Shown: positions 6,359-7,705 of the stretch, piece after piece
Numbering within the stretch: the stretch's first letter is position 1
Layout of the letters: the number at the start of each line of letters is the position of its first letter
NCBI GenBank assembly: GCA_020629595.1
Contig: JAHDDA010000129.1
Coordinates: forward strand, 1 to 7,705
Origin: Chitinophagales bacterium
GTDB taxonomy: Bacteria > Bacteroidota > Bacteroidia > Chitinophagales > UBA2359
DNA length: 7,705 bases
Direction of reading: 5' to 3'
Translations under genes and position numbers: made by a program
The notes under the pieces: model-generated
Database searches by the model: none
Seen by the model: the letters and a program-made list of their open reading frames with translations, nothing else
Told to the model about the DNA's origin: nothing

Positions 6359-7690
6359 ATGCAAACAACAAGTTCAGAAATCGCTATCAATTTTCATATA
6401 ACCGAACAGTTAACCGCTAAGAAAACCAAGTTAGCCGTCATAGGATTAGGCTACGTTGGTTTACCAATTGCCTTAGAATTTGCCAAAAATACATCGGTTA
6501 TTGGTTTCGATATAAACGAAAAACGCGTTGAAATGATGCGTGAAGGAATTGACCCAAGTAATGAACTTGAAGCCGCCGAATTTGAACAAAAAGATATTCA
6601 TTTTACAGCAAATAGCGAAGATTTAGCCGAAGCAAAGTTTTTTGTAATTGCTGTACCAACGCCAGTAAACCGTTTTAAAGTTCCCAACCTTACGCCATTA
6701 ATTAAAGCGTCGGAAACAGTAGGAAAATTACTAAAGCCTGGCGATTATGTGGTTTACGAAAGTACGGTTTATCCTGGTTGTACCGAAGATGATTGTGTGC
6801 CAATTTTAGAAAGAGAATCGGGTTTAAAAATGGGGCGTGATTTTAAAGTTGGCTATTCACCAGAACGTATAAACCCAGGCGATAGAGTGCATACCTTAAC
6901 CAATGTTATAAAAGTTGTTTCGGGTTGCGATGAGCTTGCCCTCGAAGAAGTTTCAAAGGTATATGAATTGGTAATTGATGCTGGAGTTTTTAAAGCAAAA
7001 AGCATTAAAGTTGCCGAAGCCGCCAAAGTAATTGAAAACACACAACGTGATTTGAATATTGCTTTAATGAATGAGCTAGCTTTAATTTTTGATAGAATGG
7101 GCATAAATACACTTGATGTTGTGGAAGCAGCAGGTACAAAGTGGAATTTTATGAAATTTTTCCCAGGTTTAGTAGGTGGACATTGCATTGGCGTTGATCC
7201 ATACTATTTAACCTATAAATCTACCGAATTGGGTTATAAACCAGAGGTTATTTTAAGTGGAAGAAGAATAAACGATGATATTAGTTCTTATGTTGCCAAA
7301 AAAGCCATTCAAATGGTTATTAGAAATGGTAAAAATGTAAGTAAAGCTAAGGTTTTAGTTATGGGTATGACTTTTAAAGAAAACGTTTCAGACATTCGCA
7401 ATTCAAAGGTAATTGACTTGGTTCGTGAGTTAGAATCTTTTTCTTTAGATGTTCATGTTCACGACCCTTATGCTGTGCCAGAAGAGGTACAAGAAAGTTA
7501 CGATATTCAACTAACAAAAGATTTAGACGATGATTATGATTGTGTAGTTGTTGCCGTCCAACATTCAGAATACGTAGCTTTAACCGAAGATTTTTTTAAA
7601 TCAATTTGTTCTAATGCTGGAGGAATTATTGATATTAAAAGTATTTATCTAAATAAACAATTTAAAGAATTGGATTATTGGGCGTTGTAA
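6359..7690 (+). CDS. UDP-N-acetyl-D-hexosamine 6-dehydrogenase (TviB/WbpO/CapL-like nucleotide-sugar dehydrogenase)
   Basis: The enzyme oxidises C6 of a UDP-N-acetylhexosamine to the uronic acid in two NAD+-dependent steps, supplying a precursor for capsule, exopolysaccharide or O-antigen. The 443-residue protein is a complete UDP-glucose/GDP-mannose dehydrogenase. Seen directly: the Rossmann motif VIGLGYVGLP (27-36), Asp51 after beta-2 for NAD ribose, VPTP (99-102), Glu134 in YESTVYPG, Lys223 and Asn227 in AAKVIENTQRDLNIAL, the catalytic Cys276 in GGHCIGVDPYYL, and the C-terminal domain with GMTFKENVSDIRNSK (336-350) and VHDPYA (367-372). The overall sequence resembles the TviB/WbpO/CapL group acting on UDP-GalNAc or UDP-GlcNAc more than plain UDP-glucose dehydrogenases, but substrate cannot be fixed by eye. 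A stop codon directly abuts the ATG upstream, which fixes the start. It is probably the first gene of a polysaccharide cluster continuing past the right edge. Confidence 0.93.
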   Translation: MQTTSSEIAINFHITEQLTAKKTKLAVIGLGYVGLPIALEFAKNTSVIGFDINEKRVEMMREGIDPSNELEAAEFEQKDIHFTANSEDLAEAKFFVIAVPTPVNRFKVPNLTPLIKASETVGKLLKPGDYVVYESTVYPGCTEDDCVPILERESGLKMGRDFKVGYSPERINPGDRVHTLTNVIKVVSGCDELALEEVSKVYELVIDAGVFKAKSIKVAEAAKVIENTQRDLNIALMNELALIFDRMGINTLDVVEAAGTKWNFMKFFPGLVGGHCIGVDPYYLTYKSTELGYKPEVILSGRRINDDISSYVAKKAIQMVIRNGKNVSKAKVLVMGMTFKENVSDIRNSKVIDLVRELESFSLDVHVHDPYAVPEEVQESYDIQLTKDLDDDYDCVVVAVQHSEYVALTEDFFKSICSNAGGIIDIKSIYLNKQFKELDYWAL

Positions 7691-7705
7691 TATGTACTAA
7701 TCAAT

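Noticed and set aside
6853..7188. Minus-strand open frame inside the sugar dehydrogenase
   Set aside because: It lies fully antisense to conserved catalytic motifs of the dehydrogenase and has no features of its own.

Overview
The window comes from an AT-rich member of the Bacteroidota. The evidence is the co-directional block mutY–ssb–gldE, the presence of a GldE-type CNNM/CBS protein, TANNTTTG-type promoter matches, a lack of Shine-Dalgarno sequences, and a dockerin-like tail on the gene cut by the left edge. Most of it is conserved chromosomal backbone. I see no mobile element, CRISPR array, tRNA or rRNA.

Layout from left to right. The last 32 codons of a probable secreted, calcium-loop (dockerin-like) protein end at 101 and are followed by a 20-bp perfect hairpin (109-159). 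A cytosolic TPR–coiled-coil–histidine kinase (284-2194) has no in-frame ATG near its N-terminus and must start at TTG or GTG. Fifty bases later come the adenine glycosylase MutY (2245-3309) and, 44 bases on, single-stranded DNA-binding protein Ssb (3354-3848). The 177-base gap after ssb holds an unusual palindrome built from 7-bp units (about 3854-3925). GldE (4026-5513) also lacks a near-N-terminal ATG and is the last plus-strand gene of the block. A 15-bp hairpin (5513-5553) separates it from a convergent, unrecognised lipoprotein gene (5563-6078, minus). A 280-base divergent intergenic region with a perfect TANNTTTG element leads to a UDP-N-acetylhexosamine dehydrogenase of the TviB/WbpO/CapL type (6359-7690). 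That gene probably opens a surface-polysaccharide cluster beyond the right edge.

How the genes relate. mutY and ssb are genome-maintenance genes. GldE is an inner-membrane protein linked in Flavobacterium to gliding and the type IX secretion machinery; its usual partner gldD is not next to it here. The truncated dockerin-like protein, the lipoprotein and the sugar dehydrogenase all point to cell-envelope functions, but nothing shows that they work together. No convincing new multi-gene system is visible. The items most worth checking are the heptad palindrome, the two non-ATG starts, the GldE locus without gldD, and the orphan lipoprotein.
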